A stretch of DNA of 64,000 nucleotides from Brumimicrobium aurantiacum (GCF_003402975.1 NZ_QURB01000002.1:484101-548100), one strand, 5' to 3'. Shown: positions 36,373 to 45,891, counted from the stretch's first letter. Notes: generated by a model from the sequence alone, not told the origin. Numbers and translations are program-made.

Positions 36373-38517
36373 ATGAAAAAACAAATCATTGCACTTACTT
36401 TTATCAGTACATTGCTTTTTTCTGGCTTTGCTAAAGCAGACGAAGGAATGTGGCTGCCATTTTTATTAGGTAGGAACTATGAAGACATGAAAAAACATGG
36501 TCTTAACCTAACCCAAGAAGAAATTTACAGTATTAACAACTCATCTTTAAAAGATGCAATTGTTTCTTTCGGTGGATTTTGTACTGCAGAAGTTATTTCT
36601 GACCAAGGTTTAATTTTAACAAACCACCACTGTGGTTATGATGCAATTGCAGAAGCTTCAACAGAAGAGGAAAACCACCTTGACAACGGTTTTTGGGCAA
36701 AGAACCACAAAGAAGAAATTGCGATTCCTGGTTTAACAGCTACTTTTATCATTTCTATTGATGATGTGACTGAACAAATCACGAAGAACCTTACAGACGA
36801 TATGACTGAAGAGGAACGTGCAACGAAAATTAAAGAGATCTCTGCACAGTTGACTAAAGAAGCTGTTGGAGACTCAAACTATAAAGCATTTGTACGTGAT
36901 TTCTTTGAAGGAAATGAATTTTACATTTTCGTAACAGAAACATACCAAGACGTTCGTTTGGCAGGTACACCACCAGAGTCAATCGGAAAATTCGGTCACG
37001 ATTCAGACAACTGGATGTACCCTAGACACACAGGTGATTTTTCACTATTCAGAATTTACTCTGGAGAAGACAACAAACCAGCTGCATACAGTGAAAACAA
37101 CAAACCATATACTCCAAAACACTCTTTACCTGTTTCGATCAAAGGATATGAAAAAGGTGATTTTGCAATGGTATTTGGTTTCCCAGGTTCTACAGACAGA
37201 TACCTTTCTTCTTTTGGAGTTGAACAAGCAGTTAGCCTTGAACAACCAAAAAGAGTTGAGATCCGTAAGGTAAAACTTGACATCATGAAAAAATACATGA
37301 AAGAAAGTACTGAAGTACGTTTAAACTATGCTTCAAAGCATGCACAAGTAGCCAACTACTGGAAATACTTTATCGGTCAATCTGAGCAATTAAAAAATAA
37401 CAAGGTAGCGGATAAAAAACGTGAATTAGAAGCACGTTTTACTGAATTTGCTGAAGAGAATCCACAATATGCAGAAGTATTACCAATGATCGAAAACACT
37501 TACAAATTCACGAATAACAGTGTTTATGCAAATGTTTACCAAAGTGAATTTATTTACTCTGTTGATCTAAACCTTAACGTATTCCGTTTTGTATTATTGG
37601 AAAATTATGTAAAGCAAGGAATGGGCGACAGAGCTTACGCTAGCTTTAAAGAAAGATTAATGAGTTTCTACGAGACTGCAAACATGGATTTAGAATTCGA
37701 AACTTTAGAAGCAGTGCTTAAGATGTACTACAAAGACATTCCAGAAGATATGATGCCAGAGTTAATTCAAAAAGCTGGTGACAAAGGAAAACTTGACAAA
37801 TTAGTAAAGAAAGCGAGAAAAAAATCAATTTTTGCTTCAAAAGAAAGTTTTGAAAAGTTTGATGCTAAAGTTCAAGATTCGGAAGAATTTCCAATTGAAA
37901 AACTTAAAAAAGATCCATTATTCCAAATCATTGAGTCGATTTATACTGAATACGAAGCTTTAACTAGTGACGAAGAGTATATTCAACAAATGAACAACCT
38001 TAAACGTGCAAATAGATTATTCGTTAAAGGATACCGTGAAATGGATGCTGACAAAACATTCTACCCGAATGCAAACAGTACTTTACGTTTAACTTATGGT
38101 TCTATCTTGCCATACTCTCCTGAAGAAGGAAAAGAGTACGGAATTTACACTACCTTAGAAGAAGGTTTGAAAAAAGAAGATCCAAACAACCCTGAATTCC
38201 ATGTATCTCCTAAATTGAAAGAACTATTCAAAAACAAAGATTACGGAAGATATGCAAATGACAAAGGTGAAATGGTTGTTAACTTTATCAGTAATAACGA
38301 CATCACTGGAGGTAATTCAGGTTCTCCTGTAATTAATGCAGATGGTGAATTGATCGGTACTGCTTTTGATGGTAACTGGGAAGCAATGTCTGGAGATATT
38401 TTCTTTGAGAAAGACATCCAACGTACAATTTCTTGTGACATTCGTTATGTATTATTCATAATTGAAAAATACGGAGAAGCACACAACTTGATTGAAGAAA
38501 TGGAGATTGTTGAATAA
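36373..38517 (+). CDS. S46 family dipeptidyl-peptidase, DPP7-type
   Basis: A 714-residue exported serine exopeptidase that releases dipeptides from peptide N termini in the periplasm. It has a signal peptide (about 1-22), the catalytic histidine in TNHHCGYDAI (H85/H86), an aspartate region near 220, a helical insertion, and the nucleophile Ser649 in GGNSGSP (646-652). Gly667 in FDGNWE sits 18 residues after the serine. In the S46 family glycine at this site marks DPP7-type specificity for hydrophobic P1 residues, whereas arginine marks DPP11 (Asp/Glu). It suggests growth on peptides. A terminator follows. Confidence 0.95.
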   Translation: MKKQIIALTFISTLLFSGFAKADEGMWLPFLLGRNYEDMKKHGLNLTQEEIYSINNSSLKDAIVSFGGFCTAEVISDQGLILTNHHCGYDAIAEASTEEENHLDNGFWAKNHKEEIAIPGLTATFIISIDDVTEQITKNLTDDMTEEERATKIKEISAQLTKEAVGDSNYKAFVRDFFEGNEFYIFVTETYQDVRLAGTPPESIGKFGHDSDNWMYPRHTGDFSLFRIYSGEDNKPAAYSENNKPYTPKHSLPVSIKGYEKGDFAMVFGFPGSTDRYLSSFGVEQAVSLEQPKRVEIRKVKLDIMKKYMKESTEVRLNYASKHAQVANYWKYFIGQSEQLKNNKVADKKRELEARFTEFAEENPQYAEVLPMIENTYKFTNNSVYANVYQSEFIYSVDLNLNVFRFVLLENYVKQGMGDRAYASFKERLMSFYETANMDLEFETLEAVLKMYYKDIPEDMMPELIQKAGDKGKLDKLVKKARKKSIFASKESFEKFDAKVQDSEEFPIEKLKKDPLFQIIESIYTEYEALTSDEEYIQQMNNLKRANRLFVKGYREMDADKTFYPNANSTLRLTYGSILPYSPEEGKEYGIYTTLEEGLKKEDPNNPEFHVSPKLKELFKNKDYGRYANDKGEMVVNFISNNDITGGNSGSPVINADGELIGTAFDGNWEAMSGDIFFEKDIQRTISCDIRYVLFIIEKYGEAHNLIEEMEIVE

Positions 38518-38538
38518 TCATACATTATTTTTAAAGAG

Positions 38539-38567
38539 AGCCCAAGCATTTATGTTTGGGCTTTTTT
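38539..38567 (+). terminator. Rho-independent terminator of the S46 peptidase gene
   Basis: AGCCCAA (38539-38545) pairs with TTGGGCT (38556-38562), followed by six Ts. Confidence 0.88.
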
Positions 38568-38687
38568 ATGATCTAATTTTTTCAACTATAAAGAAACGGT
38601 AAAGGAAGTTAAAGAAGAATTATTTTGGAATTAAACAATTGTCCGATTGAAAATGTTAATTTAATGCACAGTTAGAAAGAATAATAA

Positions 38688-39320
38688 ATGAAGTTAACGA
38701 TTCACGAAATAAGAGAAACTTTAAAGCTGGGCCTACCTGGAGAGGAAGCACATATCCCTATGTCCCCTACTGGAAGAGGAAGATCCTCTGAAGCAAAAAG
38801 AAATGCAAAAAACTTCAAAGAAAGTGCTGTAGCTTTGGTCTTATATGAAAGCGAGAACAAACTCAATGGAATATTAACAGAACGTTCTCCGTACAAAGGT
38901 TTACACAGTGGAGAAATCTGTCTACCTGGTGGAAAAATGGAAACATTCGATGAGGATTTAAAAGCTACTGCCTTAAGAGAATGTGTTGAGGAAACTGGTC
39001 TAAAATATGAAGGTTTTGATTTTATGGGAGAATTAACACCCGTTTTTATTCCTGTGAGTAATTTCAGCATTCAACCCTTTGTTTTTCATTATAAATCTCA
39101 GCCTTTGTTTTATCCAGACACCCGAGAAGTGGCTGAAATATTCTCCTTCCCTATCGCACAACTTTTAGAGAAAGATGTCATTAAAAAAACGAAGATTGAA
39201 CTTTCTGGACGCAGGTTTTTGGATGACATCCCCTATTTCGATATCAATAACAAAGTGGTTTGGGGGGCCACCGCTTTGATACTACATGAATTTAAGCAAC
39301 TGATTGGTTCACCAAGATAA
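38688..39320 (+). CDS. Nudix hydrolase, CoA pyrophosphatase-like
   Basis: A 210-residue Nudix protein. The Nudix box is the variant GGKMETFDEDLKATALREC followed by VEETGL (residues about 84-108), in which the first helix contains one extra residue as in NudL/CoA diphosphatases. Just before it, LTERSPYKGLHSGEICLPGG (about 65-84) fits the UPF0035 motif of that group. It probably cleaves CoA or its derivatives to 4-phosphopantetheine and 3',5'-ADP. Activity on other nucleotides cannot be excluded. It is a single gene. Confidence 0.85.
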   Translation: MKLTIHEIRETLKLGLPGEEAHIPMSPTGRGRSSEAKRNAKNFKESAVALVLYESENKLNGILTERSPYKGLHSGEICLPGGKMETFDEDLKATALRECVEETGLKYEGFDFMGELTPVFIPVSNFSIQPFVFHYKSQPLFYPDTREVAEIFSFPIAQLLEKDVIKKTKIELSGRRFLDDIPYFDINNKVVWGATALILHEFKQLIGSPR

Positions 39321-39524
39321 TTCTTTTCTCACATTCTAATTCTTACTTTCATACGCTGTGAAGGGAGTCTATGAACCATATAAATTCCTTCTAAAAACTT
39401 GCATTTCAAAACAGCTATGATACCGTGTATGTCAATAAGTAATATTGACCTCCTTTTAAAACTAAACGATTCTCTCAATACCCAGTAGCAGTAAAGCCTT
39501 ACGATTACACTGATAAAGAATAAC

Positions 39525-39532
39525 TAACTTTG
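39525..39532 (+). promoter_or_regulatory. -7 promoter element of the gldH-like gene
   Basis: TAACTTTG matches TAnnTTTG, 67 bases before the start codon. No clear -33 element was assigned. Confidence 0.45.
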
Positions 39533-39598
39533 ATTGTGTAACTTATAGATTTTAATCAAGATAATCACTAAATTCGTAACAACACATAAAATTCTCAT

Positions 39599-40069
39599 AT
39601 GAAAATCTTCTTAGTATTATTCGCTTTGGTCTTTTGTTTTACAGCTTGCCAACCTGAAAACAGAATTTATCATGAACATCAAGTATTATCACCAGACCTT
39701 GAGTGGTTAAAAGAAGATGTTAAAGAATTCGAAGTAGCCATCAAAGACAATAGTGTTCCTTATGACATGAGTTTAACATTTAGATATGCAACAGGATATC
39801 AGTTTCAAACTGCGAATATTAAGGTTACTGAAACAAGTCCAAGTGGAAAAATATCGGTAAAAGAATATAAGCTTAAAGTGCGTGAAGAAAATGGAGATTA
39901 TATTGGAGAACCAGGATATGATATATGGGACAGTCAACATTTGGTAGAAGAAGACAAACAATATGAAGAAACAGGAGTTTACACTTACAAAATGGAACAA
40001 GTTACTCCAGCCGATCCATTAAACTTCGCTATGGAAATTGGCCTAATATTGGATAAAGTTGTACAGTAA
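39599..40069 (+). CDS. gldH: Gliding motility lipoprotein GldH-like
   Basis: A 156-residue lipoprotein: signal peptide with the acylated Cys17 (FTACQPEN), then a beta-rich domain. The overall length, the pattern YDMSLTFRYATGYQFQTANI, the segment VREENGDYIGEPGYDIWD and the tail YTYKMEQ...L.FAMEIGL match the GldH family, although conservation is modest. GldH is needed for gliding and stabilises the T9SS in Flavobacterium johnsoniae. The presence of T9SS cargo in the same window agrees. An alternative is an unrelated small lipoprotein, which I consider less likely. Confidence 0.7.
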   Translation: MKIFLVLFALVFCFTACQPENRIYHEHQVLSPDLEWLKEDVKEFEVAIKDNSVPYDMSLTFRYATGYQFQTANIKVTETSPSGKISVKEYKLKVREENGDYIGEPGYDIWDSQHLVEEDKQYEETGVYTYKMEQVTPADPLNFAMEIGLILDKVVQ

Positions 40070-40161
40070 ATATTAAGCGATTTCAAGGTATTCTTTTGAA
40101 ACAAGTGAAATCTGGAATCATTCTTAATTTCAATATAAATGGGACTTCTGTAAAGAACTAA

Positions 40162-40920
40162 TTAGTAAACAACCATATACCCAACATAGCCAACAACTTC
40201 TTTGATGAGACCAAACCAACCTTGAAATGTATCAACACTAGGAATTATAAACTCATCCCATGTATAAAAACGTTCTTTCCCTACGTATTGATCTGTGGAA
40301 AAAGGAGTCACTTCCAAATTATAATTCTCAAATGATGCTTTGGCGCGCTTCATGTGTCGGGCAGAAGTAATCAATAAAAATGAATCAAAGTGTGGGTATG
40401 ATTGCTGCATTAATTCGGCAGTAAACTTCGCATTTTCATTGGTATTCCTCGATTCTGTTTCAACGATAATATCAATTTTAGGAATTCCCCAGGAAACCAA
40501 TAATTCTTTCAATTGAATAGCTTCTTTTAATCCTTTATCAATCACATCTCCATGTTTTCCTATAATACAAATCTTATCTATTTTTTTGGATTTATATAAA
40601 TCAATGGCTTGCCAAATTCGATCTCCTCCCCTACGGATACTTAAACGATCAGCATCATTATCGTATTCAAACATTCCACCCAAAACGAGGCCAACATCAT
40701 GGTGTTTTATTTCCGTTTTTTTTACTGCATTAAACTCCCACATTCTTAAAGACTCCTTGTATATAAAAGTGTTTGAAAAAAATATTGCAATGATAAGACT
40801 CAATAATTTGGCATTCCGTTTTATCTTTTTATTTCGAGCAACAAAACTGACAATTAAGGCAATGATTAACCATGATAAAGGAGTGATAAAAAAATAGATT
40901 ATTTTGGAGACTATGAGCAT
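40162..40920 (-). CDS. YdcF/ElyC family (DUF218) membrane protein
   Basis: A 252-residue protein with two N-terminal transmembrane helices (about 5-25 and 38-56) and a DUF218 domain of Rossmann type (about 75-230). Motifs are GLVLGGMFEY near residue 78, IVETESRNTNENA near 155 and LITSARHMKRAKASF near 185. ElyC and SanA relatives affect envelope integrity and peptidoglycan or enterobacterial common antigen metabolism in E. coli. The role here is inferred only from the family. Single gene, divergent from mscS. Confidence 0.88.
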   Translation of the reverse strand: MLIVSKIIYFFITPLSWLIIALIVSFVARNKKIKRNAKLLSLIIAIFFSNTFIYKESLRMWEFNAVKKTEIKHHDVGLVLGGMFEYDNDADRLSIRRGGDRIWQAIDLYKSKKIDKICIIGKHGDVIDKGLKEAIQLKELLVSWGIPKIDIIVETESRNTNENAKFTAELMQQSYPHFDSFLLITSARHMKRAKASFENYNLEVTPFSTDQYVGKERFYTWDEFIIPSVDTFQGWFGLIKEVVGYVGYMVVY

Positions 40921-40958
40921 GTTACGAAAATATTATTAGGCAAAAACAGAATAAATAT

Positions 40959-40966
40959 TATATTTG
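40959..40966 (+). promoter_or_regulatory. -7 promoter element of the mscS-like gene
   Basis: TATATTTG matches TAnnTTTG, 26 bases upstream of the ATG. No clear -33 TTG is visible at standard spacing. Confidence 0.5.
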
Positions 40967-40992
40967 TTCCAAATCTAATTAAAATTTAAAAT

Positions 40993-41826
40993 ATGAACAC
41001 AGAAGAATTATTTGGCATACCACAAGAAGAAATTTTCTCAACATTAGTGGAAATTGGAATCAACTTGATTATTGCTATTGTAATATTCATTATTGGTATG
41101 AGATTAGCTAAGTTTTTTAGTAAAATGGTTGCTAAAATTCTCGAAAAACGAGATTCTGATAAAGGACTTATCTCTTTCATGAATGGTCTCGTTGGTGGTT
41201 TAATTAAAGTCTTAACTGTTCTAACAGTATTTTCTCAATTGGGAATTGAAATGACTTCATTCATTGCTATTCTCGGTGCTGCTGGTTTGGCTATTGGTAT
41301 GGCCTTCTCAGGAACATTAAGCAATTTAGCTGGTGGGGTAATGTTATTAATTTTCAAGCCTTTTACAGTTGGTGACTACGTTGAATGTCAAGGTGAATCT
41401 GGAACAGTGAAAGAAATTCAAATTTTCCATACTGTTTTGACAACTCCAGACAACAAAACGATTATAGTACCGAATGGTTCTCTATACAATGGAAACATTA
41501 CAAACTATAGCATGCAACCTACACGTCGTGTTGATTTCACATTTGGATTTGGTTATGGTGAAGATTTAAAATTGGCGAAACAAACAGTTTTAGACATCGT
41601 AAATAGTCACCCAAAAGTAATGCAAGATCCAGAACCATTTGTAAAATTAGGTTCTTTAGGAGATTCTTCAGTGAACTTAACAGTACGTGTTTGGGCGAAA
41701 AAAGAGGATTACTGGGATATTCACTTCTATGTTAACGAATTGGTTTATGAAAAATTCGATCAAGAAGTAGATGGATTATCTATTCCTTATCCACAAATGG
41801 ATGTCCATGTAGACGGAAATGCATAA
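40993..41826 (+). CDS. mscS: Small-conductance mechanosensitive channel (MscS family)
   Basis: A 277-residue channel. Three N-terminal transmembrane helices (about 15-40, 60-80 and 90-125) end in the pore helix with the glycine/alanine-rich segment GAAGLAIGMAFSGTLSNLAGGV. The beta domain follows with KPFTVGDYVECQGESGTV, and then a C-terminal mixed domain. The length equals that of E. coli MscS (286). It releases solutes upon hypo-osmotic shock. Monocistronic with its own terminator. Confidence 0.95.
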   Translation: MNTEELFGIPQEEIFSTLVEIGINLIIAIVIFIIGMRLAKFFSKMVAKILEKRDSDKGLISFMNGLVGGLIKVLTVLTVFSQLGIEMTSFIAILGAAGLAIGMAFSGTLSNLAGGVMLLIFKPFTVGDYVECQGESGTVKEIQIFHTVLTTPDNKTIIVPNGSLYNGNITNYSMQPTRRVDFTFGFGYGEDLKLAKQTVLDIVNSHPKVMQDPEPFVKLGSLGDSSVNLTVRVWAKKEDYWDIHFYVNELVYEKFDQEVDGLSIPYPQMDVHVDGNA

Positions 41827-41855
41827 GATTTAAATTGAGCATAGCTCATTTCAAG

Positions 41856-41889
41856 AATGCCGTATACTTTTGTGTACGGCATTTTTTTT
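41856..41889 (+). terminator. Rho-independent terminator of mscS
   Basis: AATGCCGTA (41856-41864) pairs with TACGGCATT (41875-41883), followed by a T-tract of about eight. Confidence 0.9.
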
Positions 41890-41937
41890 AATCTTAAATT
41901 TTGAATTTTTCTGGGATTAACAAAAAAGCGTCTTAAC

Positions 41938-42576
41938 TTATTCTTCTATCTCTTCTCCAACAGAGAAAAAAGTTCCGCTCGGTGTTATTTTCATTTGAAC
42001 TACCTCCCAGGTAATGAAAAGAATCAATAGCTTGTCGATGTAAGACTTTTTTAATTGAGTACTTCTATACAACTTACTCAATGTGATGCTTCCTGCTTCT
42101 TTAATGGTGTTTAAAATCAATTGTTCGTCCTTATCGAAGGTTTGCGGCGTTGATGTCTTATTGCGCATCTTTTTCCAAACACCAATCAATATTTTACTTG
42201 CCAATAAAGTATGGTCTTCTCGACGAACATAGGTTTTCCAGTTTCCATTGTCATCTAATGCTTTGATTGGTTTATTTTCTACTTCAGCAACTGTTACTTC
42301 CAAAACCAACTTATGCTCATCTTGCATAATTTGGGTTTTCACATCTAACTCAGGTTTACAATACAATGTTGCGGCCCCTTGAATAACATGAAACTCCTCT
42401 TCTGGATTGACACCAACAACTTTTCCATTGTCTTTCACACCGATCAATAATCTTCCACCATCTGTATTGGCAAAAGCGGCTAAGGTGCGTGCAATTTTCT
42501 TGGCATCATCTACTCGAAATTTAAAATCTTGTGTTTGATGTTCCCCTTCTCTGATATAGGATTTAAGAATGTTCAC
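41938..42576 (-). CDS. AlbA_2 (divergent AAA-4 / Schlafen-like) domain protein
   Basis: A 212-residue protein. Residues 1-125 form an AlbA_2/Schlafen-type putative nucleic-acid or nucleotide-binding domain: EGEHQTQDFKFRVDDA, then TLAAFANTDGGRLLIGVKDNGKVVGV. The remaining part (150-200) looks like a winged helix. These proteins are often annotated as transcriptional regulators or ATP-binding proteins, but the true activity is unclear. It lies 49 bases downstream of aroE on the same strand and may be the last gene of that unit. Confidence 0.85.
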   Translation of the reverse strand: MNILKSYIREGEHQTQDFKFRVDDAKKIARTLAAFANTDGGRLLIGVKDNGKVVGVNPEEEFHVIQGAATLYCKPELDVKTQIMQDEHKLVLEVTVAEVENKPIKALDDNGNWKTYVRREDHTLLASKILIGVWKKMRNKTSTPQTFDKDEQLILNTIKEAGSITLSKLYRSTQLKKSYIDKLLILFITWEVVQMKITPSGTFFSVGEEIEE

Positions 42577-42625
42577 GGTTTGATGTTTTAAGTCTGAATC
42601 AACAGACAGTACTTTTCAAAGATAA

Positions 42626-43375
42626 TCAGCTATTCCAAATTTCCCAAGCCTTTAGTGCTTGATGTTTTAGCATAGACAATCCATTGAGTGTATCAGCTCC
42701 ATTTTCACGGGCTTTTGCAAGTAATTTTGTTTCTGATGGATTATAAATTAAATCAACCACAAAATGATCTTCCCCTACATATTCTATGGGAATTTCAGGT
42801 TGTTCATCTATATTTGGATGTGTACCTAAAGGTGTACAATTCACTATCATCAAAAAGGAGTTTACCATGATATTATTGGCTTGATCATAACCAAAAATCA
42901 TATTTTCAGGATCTGGAGTTCGAGATAAAAACCCGACAGTTATTCCAAGATTTTTGAGTGTGTAGGCTACAGCTTTTGAAGCGCCTCCTGTTCCTAAAAT
43001 TAAAGCTCTTTCATGTACATTCCTTAAGAAAGGCTTGATGGATTGTCCAAACCCAAAAGCATCTGTATTGTGTCCAATTGAACGACCATCTTTAAAACGA
43101 ATACAGTTTACTGCACCGATGACTTTTGCTTCTGGACTTAACTCATCAAGAAAAGGAATGACAGTTTGTTTATATGGAATGGTTACACTTACACCTGTAA
43201 ATTGTTTTCCGGCAGTTTGAAACCACGTTTTTACTGAATTTTCGTCTTCCAACTCAATGTTTTCAAAAGTAGCATTCAATTTTTCTGCTTTGAATTTATC
43301 TGTAAAAAAATCCTTAGAAAACGAATGTCCAAGGGTTTTACCTAACAAACCAAATTGCTGAACTTGCTTTTCCAT
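42626..43375 (-). CDS. aroE: Shikimate dehydrogenase
   Basis: Reduces 3-dehydroshikimate with NADPH in the chorismate pathway. A 249-residue enzyme with the N-terminal substrate motif GKTLGHSFSKDFF (residues 12-24), the active-site lysine in SVTIPYK near residue 66, GHNTDAFGF near residue 98 and the nucleotide-binding GTGGASKAVAYTL near residue 125. It lies two bases after the DUF368 gene, in an operon with rhodanese and DUF368. Length is slightly shorter than E. coli AroE (272) but normal for Bacteroidota. Confidence 0.96.
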   Translation of the reverse strand: MEKQVQQFGLLGKTLGHSFSKDFFTDKFKAEKLNATFENIELEDENSVKTWFQTAGKQFTGVSVTIPYKQTVIPFLDELSPEAKVIGAVNCIRFKDGRSIGHNTDAFGFGQSIKPFLRNVHERALILGTGGASKAVAYTLKNLGITVGFLSRTPDPENMIFGYDQANNIMVNSFLMIVNCTPLGTHPNIDEQPEIPIEYVGEDHFVVDLIYNPSETKLLAKARENGADTLNGLSMLKHQALKAWEIWNS

Positions 43376-43377
43376 AA

Positions 43378-44319
43378 TTATGCTTTCTTACTTTTATTTC
43401 CGAAGCGGTCCAAAAGGAAAACTATTAAATAACCAACCACAGCTAAAAGGATCACTGAAGTTAATTGTGCGTCACCGATGAAGTTTTCTGGTAAAACATT
43501 TACCATCATCCAATCTTCCTTTCCATCTGAATGAACAACAATAGGCTCTTCCCCAATAGGATTTTTCCAAGGCCAAATTTTCAATAAGGATCCGATTAAA
43601 AATCCTGACAATACAGCCAATACAAGGTTTTTATAGTTTTCGTAAAGGAATTTCAGTAATTTACTAAATGATAAAATACCCACTAAACATCCTAAGCAAA
43701 ACAAACCAATTATTGTAAAATCTAAATTTTTCAGTCCTTCGATAATCATTCCGTAAGAACCCAATAATACCAAAATAAAGGCGCCACTAATTCCAGGAAG
43801 TATCATAGCACAGATGGCGATTGCACCACTTAAAACAACATACCAAAGGTCTCCTCCACTTGCTACAACATGCACAGTTGAAATATAACCAGCAACAGCA
43901 GTTCCTACTATGAGTCCTATGACATTCACCACATTCCATTTACTCACTGTTTTTAAAATCAATTGAGCGCTAGCAATGATCAAACCGAAAAAGAAAGCCC
44001 ACAATAAAACAGGATATTCTACTAAAAAGAATGTAACTACTTTTGCTAAAGACATTACACTAACGCCTATTCCAAGGATCAATGCAACAAAGAAATTACC
44101 ATTTACATGATTCCAAAAAGATGAAAATCCTTCATCTTTAAGCTTTTTTAATGCGGCAAGATTTATGTTACTGATGCTAGTAATCAGTTCCTCATAAATC
44201 CCCGTAATAAAAGCGATTGTTCCTCCAGATACACCTGGTATTACATCTGCTGCTCCCATGGCCAAACCACGTAAGCTAATTCCTCCCAATTGCGGAAGTG
44301 ACCTTGATTTCTTTTCCAT
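43378..44319 (-). CDS. DUF368 membrane protein
   Basis: A 313-residue polytopic protein (about eight helices) of the DUF368 family. Its hallmark is the segment LRGLAMGAADVIPGVSGGT near residues 18-36, and a second similar PGISGAF motif near residue 170. Members in Gram-positives and Vibrio have been linked to undecaprenyl-phosphate recycling as one of two flippase families. The role here is inferred from that. It overlaps the rhodanese stop by one base and is followed two bases later by aroE. Confidence 0.9.
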   Translation of the reverse strand: MEKKSRSLPQLGGISLRGLAMGAADVIPGVSGGTIAFITGIYEELITSISNINLAALKKLKDEGFSSFWNHVNGNFFVALILGIGVSVMSLAKVVTFFLVEYPVLLWAFFFGLIIASAQLILKTVSKWNVVNVIGLIVGTAVAGYISTVHVVASGGDLWYVVLSGAIAICAMILPGISGAFILVLLGSYGMIIEGLKNLDFTIIGLFCLGCLVGILSFSKLLKFLYENYKNLVLAVLSGFLIGSLLKIWPWKNPIGEEPIVVHSDGKEDWMMVNVLPENFIGDAQLTSVILLAVVGYLIVFLLDRFGNKSKKA

Positions 44320-44642
44320 TAAACTTCTATTGATTGATCAACTTCTTCAGCATATGCTGTAACACCGCCGGTAATGATAGCGATATCTCTAAAATCATGG
44401 TTTGCACACAAGAAATTGGCAATAGCCTCTGCCCTTTTACCAGATCGACAGATAACATAAGTTGTTTTGGTATTATCTAACTCATTTGCACGTGAAGGAA
44501 TTTCACCCATTGGAATATGTGTACAATCAAGGTGTCCAATTTCATATTCATAAGGTTCACGAACATCTAACAGAGTAAAAGACTCTTTATTCTCAATAGC
44601 ATGCGCTAATTCTTGTGCAGTTATTTCTTTCATGGGTTTCAT
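44319..44642 (-). CDS. Rhodanese-like domain protein
   Basis: A 107-residue single-domain rhodanese. The CH2A-like segment LDVREPYEYEIGHL (residues 24-37) and the active-site loop CRSGKRA near residue 70 are present, so it should carry a persulfide on that cysteine. It probably acts as a sulfur carrier or thiosulfate sulfurtransferase in the cytoplasm. First gene of the operon with DUF368 and aroE (TAATG overlap). Confidence 0.93.
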   Translation of the reverse strand: MKPMKEITAQELAHAIENKESFTLLDVREPYEYEIGHLDCTHIPMGEIPSRANELDNTKTTYVICRSGKRAEAIANFLCANHDFRDIAIITGGVTAYAEEVDQSIEV

Positions 44643-44748
44643 TCAAATAAAAATTCTCCGTAAAATTAGAAAAAAAACAATCAATTGCGAATAGTCAATT
44701 ATATAATAACTATTACAAATTTTACTTAGATGTAAAAAATCAAATTCC

Positions 44749-44775
44749 ACCATTCGTAATTCTACCATTCGTAAT
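44749..44775. repeat. Short direct repeat (two 15-base units)
   Basis: CCATTCGTAATT occurs twice (44749-44760 and 44764-44775) with a 15-base period, just upstream of the M42 peptidase gene. Similar TTCGTAATT repeats are scattered in Bacteroidota genomes. Confidence 0.6.
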
Positions 44776-44811
44776 TCATAATTGATTTATATCTTTATAA
44801 AAAATTAAACA

Positions 44812-45891
44812 ATGAGTAAAGCAATAACATCAGAAAGCAAAGACTTTTTAAAGAAATACTTAAACAATGCAGCACCAACAGGTTTTGAAGCTCCAGGACA
44901 AAAAATGTGGTTGGAATACATCAAACCTTACATTGATGATTATATGGTAGACAACTATGGAACTGTGGTTGGAATCATCAATCCTGAAGCAAAATACAAG
45001 GTTGTCATTGAAGCACACGCCGATGAAATTTCTTGGTTTGTACATTACATTACCGATGATGGTTTTATTTATGTTCGAAGAAATGGAGGTTCTGACCATA
45101 TGATTGCACCATCAAAACGCGTGAATATTCACACAGATAAAGGAATAGTAAAAGCTGTTTTTGGTTGGCCAGCTATTCACACTCGTCACGAAAATGATCC
45201 AAAACCAAGTTTAAAAAACATCACTTTAGATTGTGGATGTAGTGACAAGGAGGAAGTAGAGAAATTAGGTGTACATGTAGGTTGTGTTGTCACTTTCGAG
45301 GACGACTTTATGATTTTAAACGAAAAGCGCTATGTTGGACGCGCTTTAGACAATCGTGTTGGTGGATTTATGATTGCACAAGTTGCCAGAATGTTGAAGG
45401 AAACAAACACTGAATTACCTTTTGGTTTATATATTGTAAATTCTGTTCAAGAAGAAATTGGACTGCGTGGTGCACAAATGATAGCACAAAAAATAAAGCC
45501 TGATGTGGCCATTATCACTGATGTTTGTCACGACACCAACACGCCGATGATCAATAAAAAAGAGCAAGGAGACTTAAAAGGTGGAAAAGGTCCCGTCTTA
45601 ACGTATGGTCCAGCGGTTCAAAACAATTTATTGAAATTGATTATAGAAGCTGCAGAAAAAGAAGAAATTCCGTTCCAACGTTTGGCTGCATCTCGCGCCA
45701 CAGGAACAGATACTGATGCTTTTGCTTATAGTAATGAAGGTGTTCCAGCTGCTTTAATCTCCTTACCCATTCGCTACATGCACACGACAGTTGAGATGAC
45801 ACACGAAGAAGATGTAGCCAATACCATAAAGTTGATTCTAGCTTCGATTAAGAAAATTGAAAACAATCAAGACTTCAGGTATTTTAAATAA
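44812..45891 (+). CDS. M42 family metallopeptidase (glutamyl aminopeptidase / endoglucanase-like)
   Basis: A 359-residue binuclear zinc aminopeptidase. Ligand motifs are visible: EAHADEISWFV near residue 65, RALDNRVGGFM near residue 180, the catalytic VQEEIGLRGA near residue 215, ITDVCHDTN near residue 238 and the terminal RYMHTTVEM near residue 323. It probably trims cytoplasmic peptides as a tetrahedral oligomer. Single gene with its own terminator. Exact substrate preference is unknown. Confidence 0.93.
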   Translation: MSKAITSESKDFLKKYLNNAAPTGFEAPGQKMWLEYIKPYIDDYMVDNYGTVVGIINPEAKYKVVIEAHADEISWFVHYITDDGFIYVRRNGGSDHMIAPSKRVNIHTDKGIVKAVFGWPAIHTRHENDPKPSLKNITLDCGCSDKEEVEKLGVHVGCVVTFEDDFMILNEKRYVGRALDNRVGGFMIAQVARMLKETNTELPFGLYIVNSVQEEIGLRGAQMIAQKIKPDVAIITDVCHDTNTPMINKKEQGDLKGGKGPVLTYGPAVQNNLLKLIIEAAEKEEIPFQRLAASRATGTDTDAFAYSNEGVPAALISLPIRYMHTTVEMTHEEDVANTIKLILASIKKIENNQDFRYFK

